Source: UBA4615 sp046046245 (GTDB lineage: Bacteria > Pseudomonadota > Gammaproteobacteria > Burkholderiales > Burkholderiaceae_E). From it: a stretch of DNA of 64,000 bases. The notes below the pieces were generated by a model, which saw only the letters and a program-made list of their open reading frames with translations, did not search any database and had not been told where the DNA came from. Shown in pieces: positions 26,903-35,607 of the stretch; the first letter of the stretch is position 1; the number at the start of each line of letters is the position of its first letter. A program made the position numbers and the translations under genes. The stretch spans positions 12,305-76,304 of the forward strand of contig JBJOKE010000021.1 in the NCBI GenBank assembly GCA_046046245.1. Direction: 5' to 3'.

Positions 26903-27766
26903 GTGCGCACGGCCCTTCCACACCGGGTTCCGCTGCCCGGCCTGGCCCGCATCGCCGACGCGAGCGGCGACCGGCAGTTCGCGATCGCGCTCGCGCGCGG
27001 GCTCGAGGTGCTGCGCGCATTCGGACCGACCGACCGCACGCTGTCGAATCGCGAGCTGTGCGACCGCACCGGGCTGCCGAAGGCCACGGTCTCGCGGATG
27101 ACGCACACGCTGACGCTGCTCGGCTACCTGACCCGCGGCGCGGACCAGCGGGTCGCGCTCGCGGCCGGCGTGCTCGCGCTCGGCTATCCGCTGCTCGCCG
27201 GCATGCCGATCCGGCAGGTCGCACGGCCCTGGCTCGAGCAGCTCGCCCGGGAGACCGGCTGCACCGTCAACCTCGGCGCGCGCGACCGGCTCTGCGCGGT
27301 CTACCTCGACAGCTGCCGCGCCGACCGCGGCAACGCGTTCCGCCCGGACATCGGCAGCCCGATCCCGCTGCTGACCACCGCGATGGGCCGTGCGCTGATC
27401 CTCGCGCGCCCGCCCGCCGAGCAGACCGCGATCCTGAACCGGCTGAAGGTCGACGACCCGGCCGGCTATCGCGACGAGCGCCCGCTGATCGACGCCGAGC
27501 GCGAGGCCTTCCGACGCCGCGGCTGGACGCACAGCACCGGCCAGTGGCGGCCCGGCGTGCACGCGGTCGCGATGCCGCTGCGCCAGTCGCTGCACCCCGA
27601 GACCGTCGCGCTGAACTGCACGCTCGCCGTGCATGCCGGCGCGCGCCGCACGACCGACCCGGGCCGACTGACCGCCGAGGTCGTGCCCGCGATGATCGAG
27701 ACCGCCCGGCGCATCGAGGCCGCGTGCCGCGCCGAGGCCCCCACCGACAGGAGCCCCCGACCGTGA
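26903..27766 (+). CDS. IclR family transcriptional regulator
   Basis: A 287-residue regulator. I choose GTG 26903, preceded by GAGGAGC; the frame is open further upstream but without homology. The winged HTH is at about residues 47-75 (LSNRELCDRTGLPKATVSRM), and the C-terminal effector domain contains LARETGCTVNLGARD, DSCRADRGNAFRPDIG and a terminal ALNCTLAVHAG that fits the IclR ligand pocket. It overlaps the first acyl-CoA dehydrogenase gene by GTGA, so it leads the catabolic operon. The ligand is probably a carboxylate from this pathway. Confidence 0.88.
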   Translation: MRTALPHRVPLPGLARIADASGDRQFAIALARGLEVLRAFGPTDRTLSNRELCDRTGLPKATVSRMTHTLTLLGYLTRGADQRVALAAGVLALGYPLLAGMPIRQVARPWLEQLARETGCTVNLGARDRLCAVYLDSCRADRGNAFRPDIGSPIPLLTTAMGRALILARPPAEQTAILNRLKVDDPAGYRDERPLIDAEREAFRRRGWTHSTGQWRPGVHAVAMPLRQSLHPETVALNCTLAVHAGARRTTDPGRLTAEVVPAMIETARRIEAACRAEAPTDRSPRP

Positions 27767-28929
27767 TCCGTGACCGTGAGCGCCTCGACGCGCTGCTGCA
27801 GACGCTGCGCGCGTTCGTCCGCGACGAGTGTGTCCCCGCCGAGGCGCGGATCGACCGCGACGGGGTCATCCCCGAGCCGCTGGTCGACCGGATGCGCGGG
27901 CTCGGCCTCTTCGGCCACAGCATCCCCGAGGCCTACGGCGGCGCGGGCCTGACCACCGAGGAGCTGGCCCGGGTCAACATCGAGGTGTCGCAGGCGGCAC
28001 CGGTGTTCCGCGCGCGCTTCGGCGGCAACACCGGCATCGCCTCCGAGGCGCTGATCGCCGACGGCCTGCCCGACCAGAAGCAGGCCTGGCTCCCGCGGCT
28101 CGCGAGCGGCGAGATCACCGGCTGCTTCGCGCTCACCGAACCCGAGGCCGGCTCGGACGCCACCGCGCTGCGGACCCGCGCGGTGCCGGCGCTCGGCCCC
28201 GGCGGCCGCGCCGGCTGGCGGATCTCGGGCCGCAAGTGCTACATCACCAACGCCCCGATCGCCGACCTGTTCACCGTCTTCGCGCGCACCGACGACGCGC
28301 CGCGCGGCGCCTCGGGCATCACCGCGTTCCTGATGCCGCGCGGCACGCCCGGCCTGTCGACGAGCCCCGAGTACCGCAAGCTCGGCCAGCACGGCTCGCC
28401 GGTCGGCGAGGTGATCCTCGACGAGGTCTGGGTGCCCGACGACGCGATCCTCGGCGGCCGGCCCGGCGAGGGCTTCCGCTCGGCGATGCGGGCGCTGAAC
28501 AAGCAGCGGATCAACCTCGCCGGCCTGTGCGTGGGCCCGGCGATCCGGCTGCTCGACGAGGCGCTGGCGCACGCCCGCACCCGACAGCAGTTCGGCCAGC
28601 CGATCGGCGAGTTCCAGCTGGTGCAGGCGATGCTCGCCGACAGCGCGACCGAGATCGCCGCGGCGCGCGCGCTGGTCCTCGAGACCGCGAGGAAGCGCGA
28701 CGACGGCGAGGACGTGACGATGGACGTCTCGATGTGCAAGCTCTTCGCGTCCGAGACCTGCGGCCGCGTCGCCGACCGCGCGGTCCAGGTGCTGGGCGGC
28801 GCCGGCTACATCGAGGACCATCCGATCGTGCGCCTGTACCGCGACGTGCGGCTGTTCCGCCTCTACGAGGGCACCAGCCAGATCCACCAGGTGAACATCG
28901 CGAAGCACCTGATGCGGGGGAACGCGTGA
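27763..28929 (+). CDS. Acyl-CoA dehydrogenase (first of pair)
   Basis: A 388-residue FAD flavoenzyme. The family signatures are CFALTEPEAGSDATAL near residues 122-137, LGGAGYIEDHPIVRLYRD and the catalytic-base segment YEGTSQIHQVNIAKHLM near the C-terminus, with Glu in the YEGTS motif. It oxidises an acyl-CoA to the 2,3-enoyl-CoA and passes electrons to ETF. It starts at GTG 27763, overlapping the IclR stop, and its end overlaps the second dehydrogenase by GTGA. Substrate chain unknown. Confidence 0.9.
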   Translation: MIRDRERLDALLQTLRAFVRDECVPAEARIDRDGVIPEPLVDRMRGLGLFGHSIPEAYGGAGLTTEELARVNIEVSQAAPVFRARFGGNTGIASEALIADGLPDQKQAWLPRLASGEITGCFALTEPEAGSDATALRTRAVPALGPGGRAGWRISGRKCYITNAPIADLFTVFARTDDAPRGASGITAFLMPRGTPGLSTSPEYRKLGQHGSPVGEVILDEVWVPDDAILGGRPGEGFRSAMRALNKQRINLAGLCVGPAIRLLDEALAHARTRQQFGQPIGEFQLVQAMLADSATEIAAARALVLETARKRDDGEDVTMDVSMCKLFASETCGRVADRAVQVLGGAGYIEDHPIVRLYRDVRLFRLYEGTSQIHQVNIAKHLMRGNA

Positions 28930-30170
28930 GCGGTGCGGGCTGGACGCCCGAACGCGAGGACGCGGTCGTCGCGACGGCGCGCGCGCTCGCCGACGGGCCG
29001 ATCGGGGCACGCGCGAACGCGGTGGCCGAGCAGGACGTCTTCGCGCGGGACACGTTCGTCGACCTGTGCGCCTCCGGCATCGTCGCGACCGGCTTTCCGG
29101 TCGAGGCGGGCGGCACCGGCGCACCGATGCGCGTGCGGATCCGGATCATCGAGGCGCTCGCGCGCGTCTGCAGCGCGGCCGCGTCGATGGTCACCGGGAC
29201 CGACCTCGCCGGCCGGCCGATCGTCGCCGGTGCGTCGCCCGCGCTCGTCGCCGGGATCGTGCCGCGGCTGATCGACGGTCGCGAGCAGTCCGCGTTCGCG
29301 CTGACCGAGCGGCTCGCCGGCTCCGACGTCGCCGGCCTCGCGACCGTCGCGCGCCGCGACGGCGAGGGCTGGGTGCTCGACGGCGTGAAGCGCTACATCA
29401 CCCGCGCGCCGGTCGCCGACTGGTTCGTCGTGGTCGCGCGCACCGACGCCGACGGCGCGGCGACGGCCCCCCGCCGCGGCGCCCGCGGCCTGTCGGCCTT
29501 CCTCGTCCCGCGCGACGCGCCGGGCCTGTCGGTCGGCCCGATCCAGCCCAAGCTCGGCTGGGCCGGCGTGCCGGTGGCCGAGGTCTTCCTGCGCGCCGTC
29601 CGGGTGCCGCGCGAGCGGCTGCTCGGCCGCGAGGGCGACGGCATGGCGCTCGCGCAGGACACGCTGGTGCGCGCTCGGATCGGCCACGCCGCGATCGCGA
29701 TCGGTCGTGCCGCCGGCGCGCTCGAGATGGCCGCGCAGTGGTGCGGCCGTCGCCGCACCTTCGGGTCCTCGCTCGGCGAGCACCAGGGCGTGCAGTGGAT
29801 GCTCGCCGACATGGCGACGCAGCTCGAGGCCGCGCGCTGCCTGACCCGCGACGCGGCCGAGCGCCACGACCGCGGCGATGCGGACGCCTCGGTCCGCGCG
29901 TCGATGGCGAAGCTGCACGCGACCGACCTCGGCATGCGGATCACCACCGACTGCCTGCAGCTGTTCGGCGGCAACGGGTACCTGAAGGAGTTCCCGCTCG
30001 AGCGCTTCATGCGCGACGCGAAGCTGAACCAGATCGGCGAGGGCGCGAGCGAGGTCCACAAGACGCTGATCGGCCGGCACGTGCTGCGCGCGGCCGCCGG
30101 CACCCGCCATCCCTGCCTCGACCTCGATGCGTTCGACGCGCGGATGGCCGATCCGGAGCCGCCGCGATGA
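28926..30170 (+). CDS. Acyl-CoA dehydrogenase (second of pair)
   Basis: A 414-residue FAD acyl-CoA dehydrogenase homologue. It has AFALTERLAGSDVAGLATV for the substrate/FAD loop (with ERLAGS rather than EPEAGS), LQLFGGNGYLKEFPLERFMRDAK and GEGASEVHKTLIGRHVL, in which the Glu of GEGAS takes the catalytic-base position. The C-terminus extends about 20 residues beyond the usual end. The two adjacent dehydrogenases are only distantly similar and may form a heteromer, as seen for some steroid-degrading pairs; that is inference. Translation is coupled on both sides. Confidence 0.88.
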   Translation: MSGAGWTPEREDAVVATARALADGPIGARANAVAEQDVFARDTFVDLCASGIVATGFPVEAGGTGAPMRVRIRIIEALARVCSAAASMVTGTDLAGRPIVAGASPALVAGIVPRLIDGREQSAFALTERLAGSDVAGLATVARRDGEGWVLDGVKRYITRAPVADWFVVVARTDADGAATAPRRGARGLSAFLVPRDAPGLSVGPIQPKLGWAGVPVAEVFLRAVRVPRERLLGREGDGMALAQDTLVRARIGHAAIAIGRAAGALEMAAQWCGRRRTFGSSLGEHQGVQWMLADMATQLEAARCLTRDAAERHDRGDADASVRASMAKLHATDLGMRITTDCLQLFGGNGYLKEFPLERFMRDAKLNQIGEGASEVHKTLIGRHVLRAAAGTRHPCLDLDAFDARMADPEPPR

Positions 30171-31354
30171 CCCCGGTCGCATGGCGCACACCCGTCTGCG
30201 ACCTGCTCGGCATGCGGGTGCCGATCTTCGCGTTCTCGCACTCGCCCGACGTGGTGGCCGCGGTGACCCGCGCCGGCGGCTACGGCGTGCTCGGCGTCGC
30301 GCGCGAGCGGCCCGAGCAGATCGCGCCGCTGATCGCGCGGGTCCGCGACGCGGTCGGCGACGCCCCCTTCGCGGTCGACCTCATGCTCCCTGCCGGGATG
30401 CCGGCCGACGACGCCGAGGCCGAGGCGGGCCGTGCGGCGATCCCGGCCGGCCACCGCGCCTTCGTCGACGGGATCCGGCAGCGCTTCGACGTGCCGTCGG
30501 CCACGCGTCCGAACTTCTTCTCGTCGGTCGTGCGCACGCGGACGCTGTTCGCCGAGCAGGCCGACGCGGTGCTCGCCTCCGACGTGGCCGCGGTCGCGAC
30601 CGCGGTCGGGCTGCCGCTCGAGGTCGTCGCGCGGATCCGCGCATCCGGCAAGCGGACGATCTCGCTGGTCGGCTCGCCGAAGCATGCGCGGGCCGCGCTC
30701 GCCGCCGGCGCCGAGGTGCTGGTCGCGCAGGGCGCGGACGCCGGCGGCCACACCGGACCGATCGGCACGATGAGCCTGGTGCCGCAGGTGGTCGAGGCCG
30801 CCGGCGAGGTGCCGGTGATCGCCGCCGGCGGCCTCGCGAGCGGCGCGCAGGTCGCCGCCGCGCTCGCGATGGGCGCGCAGGGCGCGTGGCTCGGCACCGC
30901 GTGGCTCGGGGCCGCCGAGAACCGCACGCCGCGCGTGCTGCTCGACAAGCTGGTCGCCGCGGGCAGCGAGGACACGCTGATCACCCGCGCGCACAGCGGC
31001 AAGCCCTGCCGCGTGGTCCGCAGCGCCTGGAGCGACGCCTGGGCCGCGCCCGGTGCGCCCGAGCCGCTGCCGATGCCCTGGCAGCATGCGCTGACCGGCG
31101 AGCTGCTCGCGGCGATCGAGGAACACGAGGTCGAGCCGCTGGTGTACGAAGCCGCGGGCCAGAGCGTCGCATGGCTGCGCGGCGAGGAGCCGGCCGCGGC
31201 GATCCTCGCGCGGCTGGTCCGCGAGACCGACGCCGCCCTCGCCCGCACGGCCGCGCTCGCGCCGCGCGCGACCGCTCGCCCGACCGATCCGCCCGCGTCG
31301 CGATCCGACGACGCCCCTCACGACGACACGTCCACCCAGGAGACACCCCGATGA
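30167..31354 (+). CDS. Nitronate monooxygenase family flavoprotein
   Basis: A 395-residue FMN TIM-barrel protein. The N-terminal CDLLGMRVPIFAFSHSPDVV, the middle QGADAGGHTGPIGTMSLVPQ with the catalytic-type His in GGHTG, and GLASGAQVAAALAMGAQGAWLGT are typical of NMO/2-nitropropane dioxygenase-like enzymes. The C-terminal 40 residues are Ala/Arg/Pro-rich and probably disordered. It may act as an enone- or enoyl-reducing flavoenzyme in this operon rather than on nitronates. ATGA overlaps occur at both ends. Confidence 0.85.
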   Translation: MTPVAWRTPVCDLLGMRVPIFAFSHSPDVVAAVTRAGGYGVLGVARERPEQIAPLIARVRDAVGDAPFAVDLMLPAGMPADDAEAEAGRAAIPAGHRAFVDGIRQRFDVPSATRPNFFSSVVRTRTLFAEQADAVLASDVAAVATAVGLPLEVVARIRASGKRTISLVGSPKHARAALAAGAEVLVAQGADAGGHTGPIGTMSLVPQVVEAAGEVPVIAAGGLASGAQVAAALAMGAQGAWLGTAWLGAAENRTPRVLLDKLVAAGSEDTLITRAHSGKPCRVVRSAWSDAWAAPGAPEPLPMPWQHALTGELLAAIEEHEVEPLVYEAAGQSVAWLRGEEPAAAILARLVRETDAALARTAALAPRATARPTDPPASRSDDAPHDDTSTQETPR

Positions 31355-32346
31355 CCCGTCCCCTCGCCCCGACCCGCCGCCGCCTGGCGCTCGCCGGCGC
31401 GTCCGCGCTGTCCGCCCCGCTGTGGCCCGCCGCCGCACGCGCGCAGGAGGCCTGGCCGTCGAAGCCGGTGAAGACCATCGTCCCCTTCCCCGCCGGCGGC
31501 GTCGTCGACCTCGTCACCCGCGCGGTCACCGACCGGCTCGCGGTGGTGCTGAAGCAGCCCTTCGTCGTCGAGAACCGCACCGGCGCGAACGGCAACATCG
31601 GCACCGAGGCCGCGGCCCGCTCGGCGCCCGACGGCTACACGCTGCTGACCGCGTCGCCGGCCACGGTCACGCAGCCGCTGCTGTCGACCACCGCCCGCTT
31701 CAAGCCCGCCGACTTCGCGGCGGTCGGCCTGATCGGCGCGCCGCCGAACCTGTTCGTCGTCTCGCCGTCGGTGCCGGCGAAGACGCTGCGCGAGTTCGTC
31801 GAGTACGCGAAGTCCCGCCCCGGCAAGCTGTCGGTGACCAACCCCGGCGTGGGCACCTCGAACCACCTCGGCCAGGAGCTCTTCTTCTCGCAGACCGGTC
31901 TGCAGCTGGTCGACGTCCGCTATCCCGGCCAGCCGCAGATGATCGGCGACCTCGCGAGCGGCCAGGTGCACTTCGGGCTGCTGACCGGCGCGCTCGCGCT
32001 GCCGCACGTGAAGGAGGGCCGGCTGCGCGCGCTCGCGATCTCGGCGCCGAAGCGCTGGGCCGAGCTGCCCGAGCTGCCGACCGTCGGCGAGGCCGGTTTC
32101 GCCGAGTCGATGTTCCTGCCCTGGTACGGGCTGGTCGCGCCGGCCGGCACGCCGCGCCCGATCGTCAGGCGCCTGTCCGACGAGGTGCTGGCCGCGCTGC
32201 AGACCCCGGAGGTGCTGGGCCGGCTCGAGCGGATCGGCACCCAGGTGACGCCCGGCTCGGCGGAGGACTTCGACGCGCTGATCCGCAGCGAGGGCGAGCG
32301 CTGGAGCCGCGTGATCAAGGAGCGGAACATCCGCGGCGAGGGCTGA
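31351..32346 (+). CDS. Bug-family (TTT) solute receptor
   Basis: A 331-residue periplasmic binding protein. A signal peptide ends near residue 31 (AAARAQ). The mature protein has the Bug motifs VPFPAGGVVDLVTR and NGNIGTEAAARSAPDGYTLL and the C-terminal LPTVGEAGF and APAGTPRP blocks. Family members bind carboxylates such as dicarboxylates, nicotinate or terephthalate. No TctA/TctB permease genes follow, as is common for orphan Bug proteins in Burkholderiales. It shares the operon with the acyl-CoA dehydrogenases. Confidence 0.92.
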   Translation: MTRPLAPTRRRLALAGASALSAPLWPAAARAQEAWPSKPVKTIVPFPAGGVVDLVTRAVTDRLAVVLKQPFVVENRTGANGNIGTEAAARSAPDGYTLLTASPATVTQPLLSTTARFKPADFAAVGLIGAPPNLFVVSPSVPAKTLREFVEYAKSRPGKLSVTNPGVGTSNHLGQELFFSQTGLQLVDVRYPGQPQMIGDLASGQVHFGLLTGALALPHVKEGRLRALAISAPKRWAELPELPTVGEAGFAESMFLPWYGLVAPAGTPRPIVRRLSDEVLAALQTPEVLGRLERIGTQVTPGSAEDFDALIRSEGERWSRVIKERNIRGEG

Positions 32347-32416
32347 GCCCGGCGGCCGCGGCGATCGCGCTAGAGTCACGCCTTTCCCGCACACGACGAC
32401 GAAGGAGCCGCACCCC

Positions 32417-33592
32417 ATGGGCGCGATCGAGGAACTGGGCCGCTACCTGCCGCAGATGACCGAGTGGCGGCGCCACATCCATGCGAACCCCGAGACCGCG
32501 TTCGAGGAGGTCGGCACCGCGCGCTTCGTCGCCGAGCGGCTGCGGGCGTTCGGCGTCGACGAGGTCCACGAGGGCATCGCGACGACCGGCGTGGTGGGCG
32601 TGATCCGCGGCCGCCCGGGCACGCGCTCGATCGGCCTGCGCGCCGACCTCGACGCGCTCGACATGCAGGAGGGCACCGGCGTCGAGTGGGCGTCGAAGAC
32701 CCCGGGCAAGCACCACGCCTGCGGCCACGACGGCCACACCACGATGCTGCTCGGCGCCGCGCGCCACCTCGCCGCGACGCGCAACTTCGACGGCACCGTC
32801 GTCGTGATCTTCCAGCCCGCCGAGGAGAACGAGGGCGGCGGCCGGGTGATGGTCGAGGAAGGCCTCTTCGATCGCTTCCCGGTCGACGCGGTCTTCGGGA
32901 TGCACAACATCCCCGGCATGGAGGCCGGCACCTTCGCGGTCAAGCCGGGGCCGATGATGGCGTCCTACGACATCTTCGAGATCACGATCACCGGCCGCGG
33001 CTCGCACGGCGCGATGCCGCACCACGGCATCGACCCGATCACCACCGGCGCCGAGCTCGTGCAGAAGCTGCAGACCATCGTCAGCCGCAACGTCGACCCG
33101 CTCGAGCCCGCGGTGCTGTCGGTCACCAAGTTCCACAGCGGCACCGCCTGGAACATCATCCCCAACGAGGCGGTGATCGGCGGCACCGTGCGCGCGTTCA
33201 GCGAGGACGTGCAGGCGCAGGTCGAGCGCCGCATCCGCGAGCTCTGCGAGGGGACCGCCGCGTCGCACGGCGCGACGATCTCGGTCCGCTACGAGCGCCG
33301 CTACCCGCCCACCGTCAACACCCGGGACGAGGCCGATCTGTGCGCGCGGGTCGCCGCCGCGCTGGTCGGCGAGGACCGCGTCCGCCGCGACCCGCGGCCC
33401 GCGATGGGCTCCGAGGACTTCGCGTGGATGCTGCGCGCGCGGCCCGGCGCCTACGTGTGGATCGGCAACGGCACCGGCAGCGCCGGCGGCTGCATGGTCC
33501 ACAACCCCGGCTACGACTTCAACGACGCGGTGCTGCCGGTGGGCGCGGCCTACTGGGTCAGGCTGGTCGAGACGGCGCTCGCGCCGGCCTGA
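32417..33592 (+). CDS. M20 family metal-dependent amidohydrolase (hippurate/IAA-amino-acid hydrolase-like)
   Basis: A 391-residue M20D peptidase. The metal-binding block HACGHDGH is at residues 100-107, PAEENEGGG near 135-143 supplies the bridging Glu pair, and a dimerisation-domain GRGSHGAMPHHGIDP follows. It hydrolyses N-acyl amino acids such as hippurate or indoleacetyl-amino acids to a carboxylic acid plus amino acid. AAGGAG precedes ATG 32417. It is likely the last gene of the IclR-operon strand, converging on the Rieske oxygenase gene. Confidence 0.9.
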   Translation: MGAIEELGRYLPQMTEWRRHIHANPETAFEEVGTARFVAERLRAFGVDEVHEGIATTGVVGVIRGRPGTRSIGLRADLDALDMQEGTGVEWASKTPGKHHACGHDGHTTMLLGAARHLAATRNFDGTVVVIFQPAEENEGGGRVMVEEGLFDRFPVDAVFGMHNIPGMEAGTFAVKPGPMMASYDIFEITITGRGSHGAMPHHGIDPITTGAELVQKLQTIVSRNVDPLEPAVLSVTKFHSGTAWNIIPNEAVIGGTVRAFSEDVQAQVERRIRELCEGTAASHGATISVRYERRYPPTVNTRDEADLCARVAAALVGEDRVRRDPRPAMGSEDFAWMLRARPGAYVWIGNGTGSAGGCMVHNPGYDFNDAVLPVGAAYWVRLVETALAPA

Positions 33593-33614
33593 GCGGCGCG
33601 CGGCGCGCCCGGCA

Positions 33615-34955
33615 TCAGTCGGTGCAGCGCCGCGACAGCGCCGCCGCCCAGGCGCGGAACTGGTTGCGGATCAGCCGCTCGTCGGTGCCGCCGACCTCGG
33701 CGGTCGCGCCGTCGGACTCGGGCGCGACGTGCCCGCGCGCGAGGCTCACCCACGGATTGCCGTCGGCGCGCAGCGCCTGCTGGATCGACTCGAACACGTG
33801 CAGGTCGTCGTGCGCGAGCACCGAGGCCGGCGAGAACACCAGCCGGTTGTACATGACCGCGCGCCGCGCGAGCGCCTCGGGTGCGCCCTCCGGCTGGAAG
33901 GCCCAGGCCTCGACCTCGGTGAGGTCGACCGCGCGCGGCCGGATCACGCGGATCGCCGAGGGCTGCGCCTTCATCGAGACCGACGGATAGAGGATCGCGT
34001 TCTGCGGCGCGAAGGCCATCACCTCGCGGGCGCGCGCCTCGCCGTGCGCGGCGACCAGCGCGGCCTCGTAGTCGCCGAGCCCTTCGTACGAGGAGTGGAT
34101 GCTCGCCTGCGTGCCGAGCACGCTGTGGCCGCCGGGCAGCACGCGCCCGCCCATCGCCTCGAAGAAGGTCCAGCCCGACCCGAAGGGCAGCAGCTGCTGC
34201 ATCGACATCGGCTTCGGCGCATCGGCCGGCCGGTCCGCCCAGACCGCGCCCGCCGAGTCGTTGGCCGACTGGTGGGTGGCCGGCGGGTGCACGGTGTCGT
34301 TGACGTTCTCGATGTAGGTCTTCCAGTTCGCGCGGAAGAGCGAGCGGATCGGCGCGCCGACGACCTTCAGCCGGCCGGTCGGCGACCGGTCGGCGATCGC
34401 GTCGATCACTGCGCGCATCGGGCCGGCCCAGTCCTCGAACGAGGGCCCCTCGCCTTCGAGCCGCACGAACACGAAACCGCGGTGGACCGCGACGCCCGCG
34501 GGCCGCGCGAGGCCGCCCGCGGCCTCGGACGCGGCGAGGCCCGTGCCCGCGTAGCCCGACTTCAGCGGGATCGCGCGGATCGCGCCGTCGAGGTCGTAGG
34601 CCCACGCGTGGTACGGGCAGCGGAAGAACGTCCCGACATGGCCCTGCCGGTCGCTCACCAGCTTCGCGCCCTTGTGCGCGCAGCGGTTCATCACCACGCG
34701 GACCTCGCCGTCGGCGGCGCGGACCATCAGCAGAGGCCGGTCGGCGACGTCGACGGTCACGCAGTCGCCCACCGCGGGCACCTGGCTGTCGTGGCCGACG
34801 TAGACCCAGGTGCGCGCCCACAGCCGCTCGCGTTCGAGCTCGAACACCTCCGCGTCGACGTAGGCATCGCGGTGGACGGCATCGTCGCGGACCAGCGCGC
34901 GCAGCGCGTCGGGGTCGTCGCGGTAGCGGGTCCGGACGGGGGCGGCGTGCGGCAT
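33615..34955 (-). CDS. Rieske aromatic-ring-hydroxylating oxygenase alpha subunit
   Basis: A 446-residue Rieske non-heme iron oxygenase. The [2Fe-2S] ligands are C92, H94, C113 and H116 (CAHKG...CPYH). The mononuclear iron site is D220, H223 and H228 in ENVNDTVHPPATH, and the C-terminal AHDDLHVF segment supplies the third acidic residue. It would hydroxylate an aromatic or demethylate a substrate with an external reductase. No beta subunit is adjacent; the upstream gene is a V4R protein. A 171-bp block at 34543-34713 is nearly identical to the alpha gene at 61686. Confidence 0.9.
   Translation of the reverse strand: MPHAAPVRTRYRDDPDALRALVRDDAVHRDAYVDAEVFELERERLWARTWVYVGHDSQVPAVGDCVTVDVADRPLLMVRAADGEVRVVMNRCAHKGAKLVSDRQGHVGTFFRCPYHAWAYDLDGAIRAIPLKSGYAGTGLAASEAAGGLARPAGVAVHRGFVFVRLEGEGPSFEDWAGPMRAVIDAIADRSPTGRLKVVGAPIRSLFRANWKTYIENVNDTVHPPATHQSANDSAGAVWADRPADAPKPMSMQQLLPFGSGWTFFEAMGGRVLPGGHSVLGTQASIHSSYEGLGDYEAALVAAHGEARAREVMAFAPQNAILYPSVSMKAQPSAIRVIRPRAVDLTEVEAWAFQPEGAPEALARRAVMYNRLVFSPASVLAHDDLHVFESIQQALRADGNPWVSLARGHVAPESDGATAEVGGTDERLIRNQFRAWAAALSRRCTD
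34543..34713. repeat. Near-identical block shared with the second Rieske gene (copy 1)
   Basis: This 171-bp stretch, over the Rieske cluster and the sequence just after it, matches 62614-62784 with a single mismatch (34638 A versus 62709 G). The flanking coding sequence of the two genes is much less alike, about 80% or lower by eye. It is coding, so it is a recombination tract and not a mobile repeat. Confidence 0.85.
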
Positions 34956-34972
34956 GGTCGTCTCGTCCCGGC

Positions 34973-35500
34973 TCAGCAGGCGGCCCAGCGGGCCTCGAAC
35001 TCGCAGCGCGGCGCGCCGCAGGCGACGCAGGCGGTCTCGACCGCCTCGCCGTCGATGCCGGTGGCGACGCCGGCCACCGCGAGCAGCATGCCGGCGATCG
35101 GCGCGCAGACGGGCGCTTCGGCCGCGCCGTGGCCGGCGGCGAACGGGCTCGCGGCGACGGACAGCCCGAGCCGGTTGCGGCCCGGCTCGAAGGCCCACGC
35201 GCCCCAGCCGAGGTCGGCGGCCGCGGCGACGGTGGCGGCGAGCAGCGCCGACGGGTCCTCGCCGACCTGCCGGAAGTACGCCCGGATGCTGTCGATGCCG
35301 TTCGCGGCGACCGAGTCGGCGAACGCGGCGAGCGCCTGCGCGCGCGCATCCGGCGGCAACCGGCGGATCAGGCCCATCAGCACGTCGGGCCGCATCATCA
35401 GGTAGCGGCGCGGGCCGTCGCGGATCGAGCCGTCGGGCAGCCAGCGCAGCCGCGCGGCGAGCGCGCCGCCGCCCCGCTCCGTCGATGCCGCGTCATCCAT
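34973..35500 (-). CDS. V4R (4-vinyl reductase)-domain protein
   Basis: A 175-residue protein. I choose ATG 35500 because GGAGG lies at good spacing upstream; an in-frame ATG at 35560 has no ribosome site. The domain shows the V4R end pattern ETACVACGAPRCEFEARW, a small-molecule-binding fold found in XylR/DmpR-type activators and BchJ. There is no AAA+ or HTH part, so it is a stand-alone sensor or chaperone domain. It lies just upstream of the Rieske oxygenase on the same strand, 17 bp apart, and may bind an aromatic substrate or assist assembly. That role is inference. Confidence 0.72.
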   Translation of the reverse strand: MDDAASTERGGGALAARLRWLPDGSIRDGPRRYLMMRPDVLMGLIRRLPPDARAQALAAFADSVAANGIDSIRAYFRQVGEDPSALLAATVAAAADLGWGAWAFEPGRNRLGLSVAASPFAAGHGAAEAPVCAPIAGMLLAVAGVATGIDGEAVETACVACGAPRCEFEARWAAC

Positions 35501-35539
35501 GCCGCCCTCCGCGTCGCGCGCCGCCCGCGCCTGCCGGAT

Positions 35540-35577
35540 CGATATTACTTGATGATTCATATATCGAAACCTAAACT
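35540..35577. promoter_or_regulatory. AT-rich divergent promoter/operator island
   Basis: In this otherwise GC-rich DNA a 38-bp AT-rich island lies between the V4R and opine-dehydrogenase-like genes. CGATAT at 35540-35545 and ATATCG at 35561-35566 are inverted repeats around a 15-bp centre that itself contains ATGATTCAT. A plausible sigma-70 promoter for the plus-strand gene is TTGATG at 35549-35554 and TAAACT at 35572-35577 (17-bp spacer). The inverted repeat overlaps it, as an operator would. Confidence 0.5.
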
Positions 35578-35607
35578 TTCCCGACGAGCCATCAGGAGAC
35601 GGGCACG

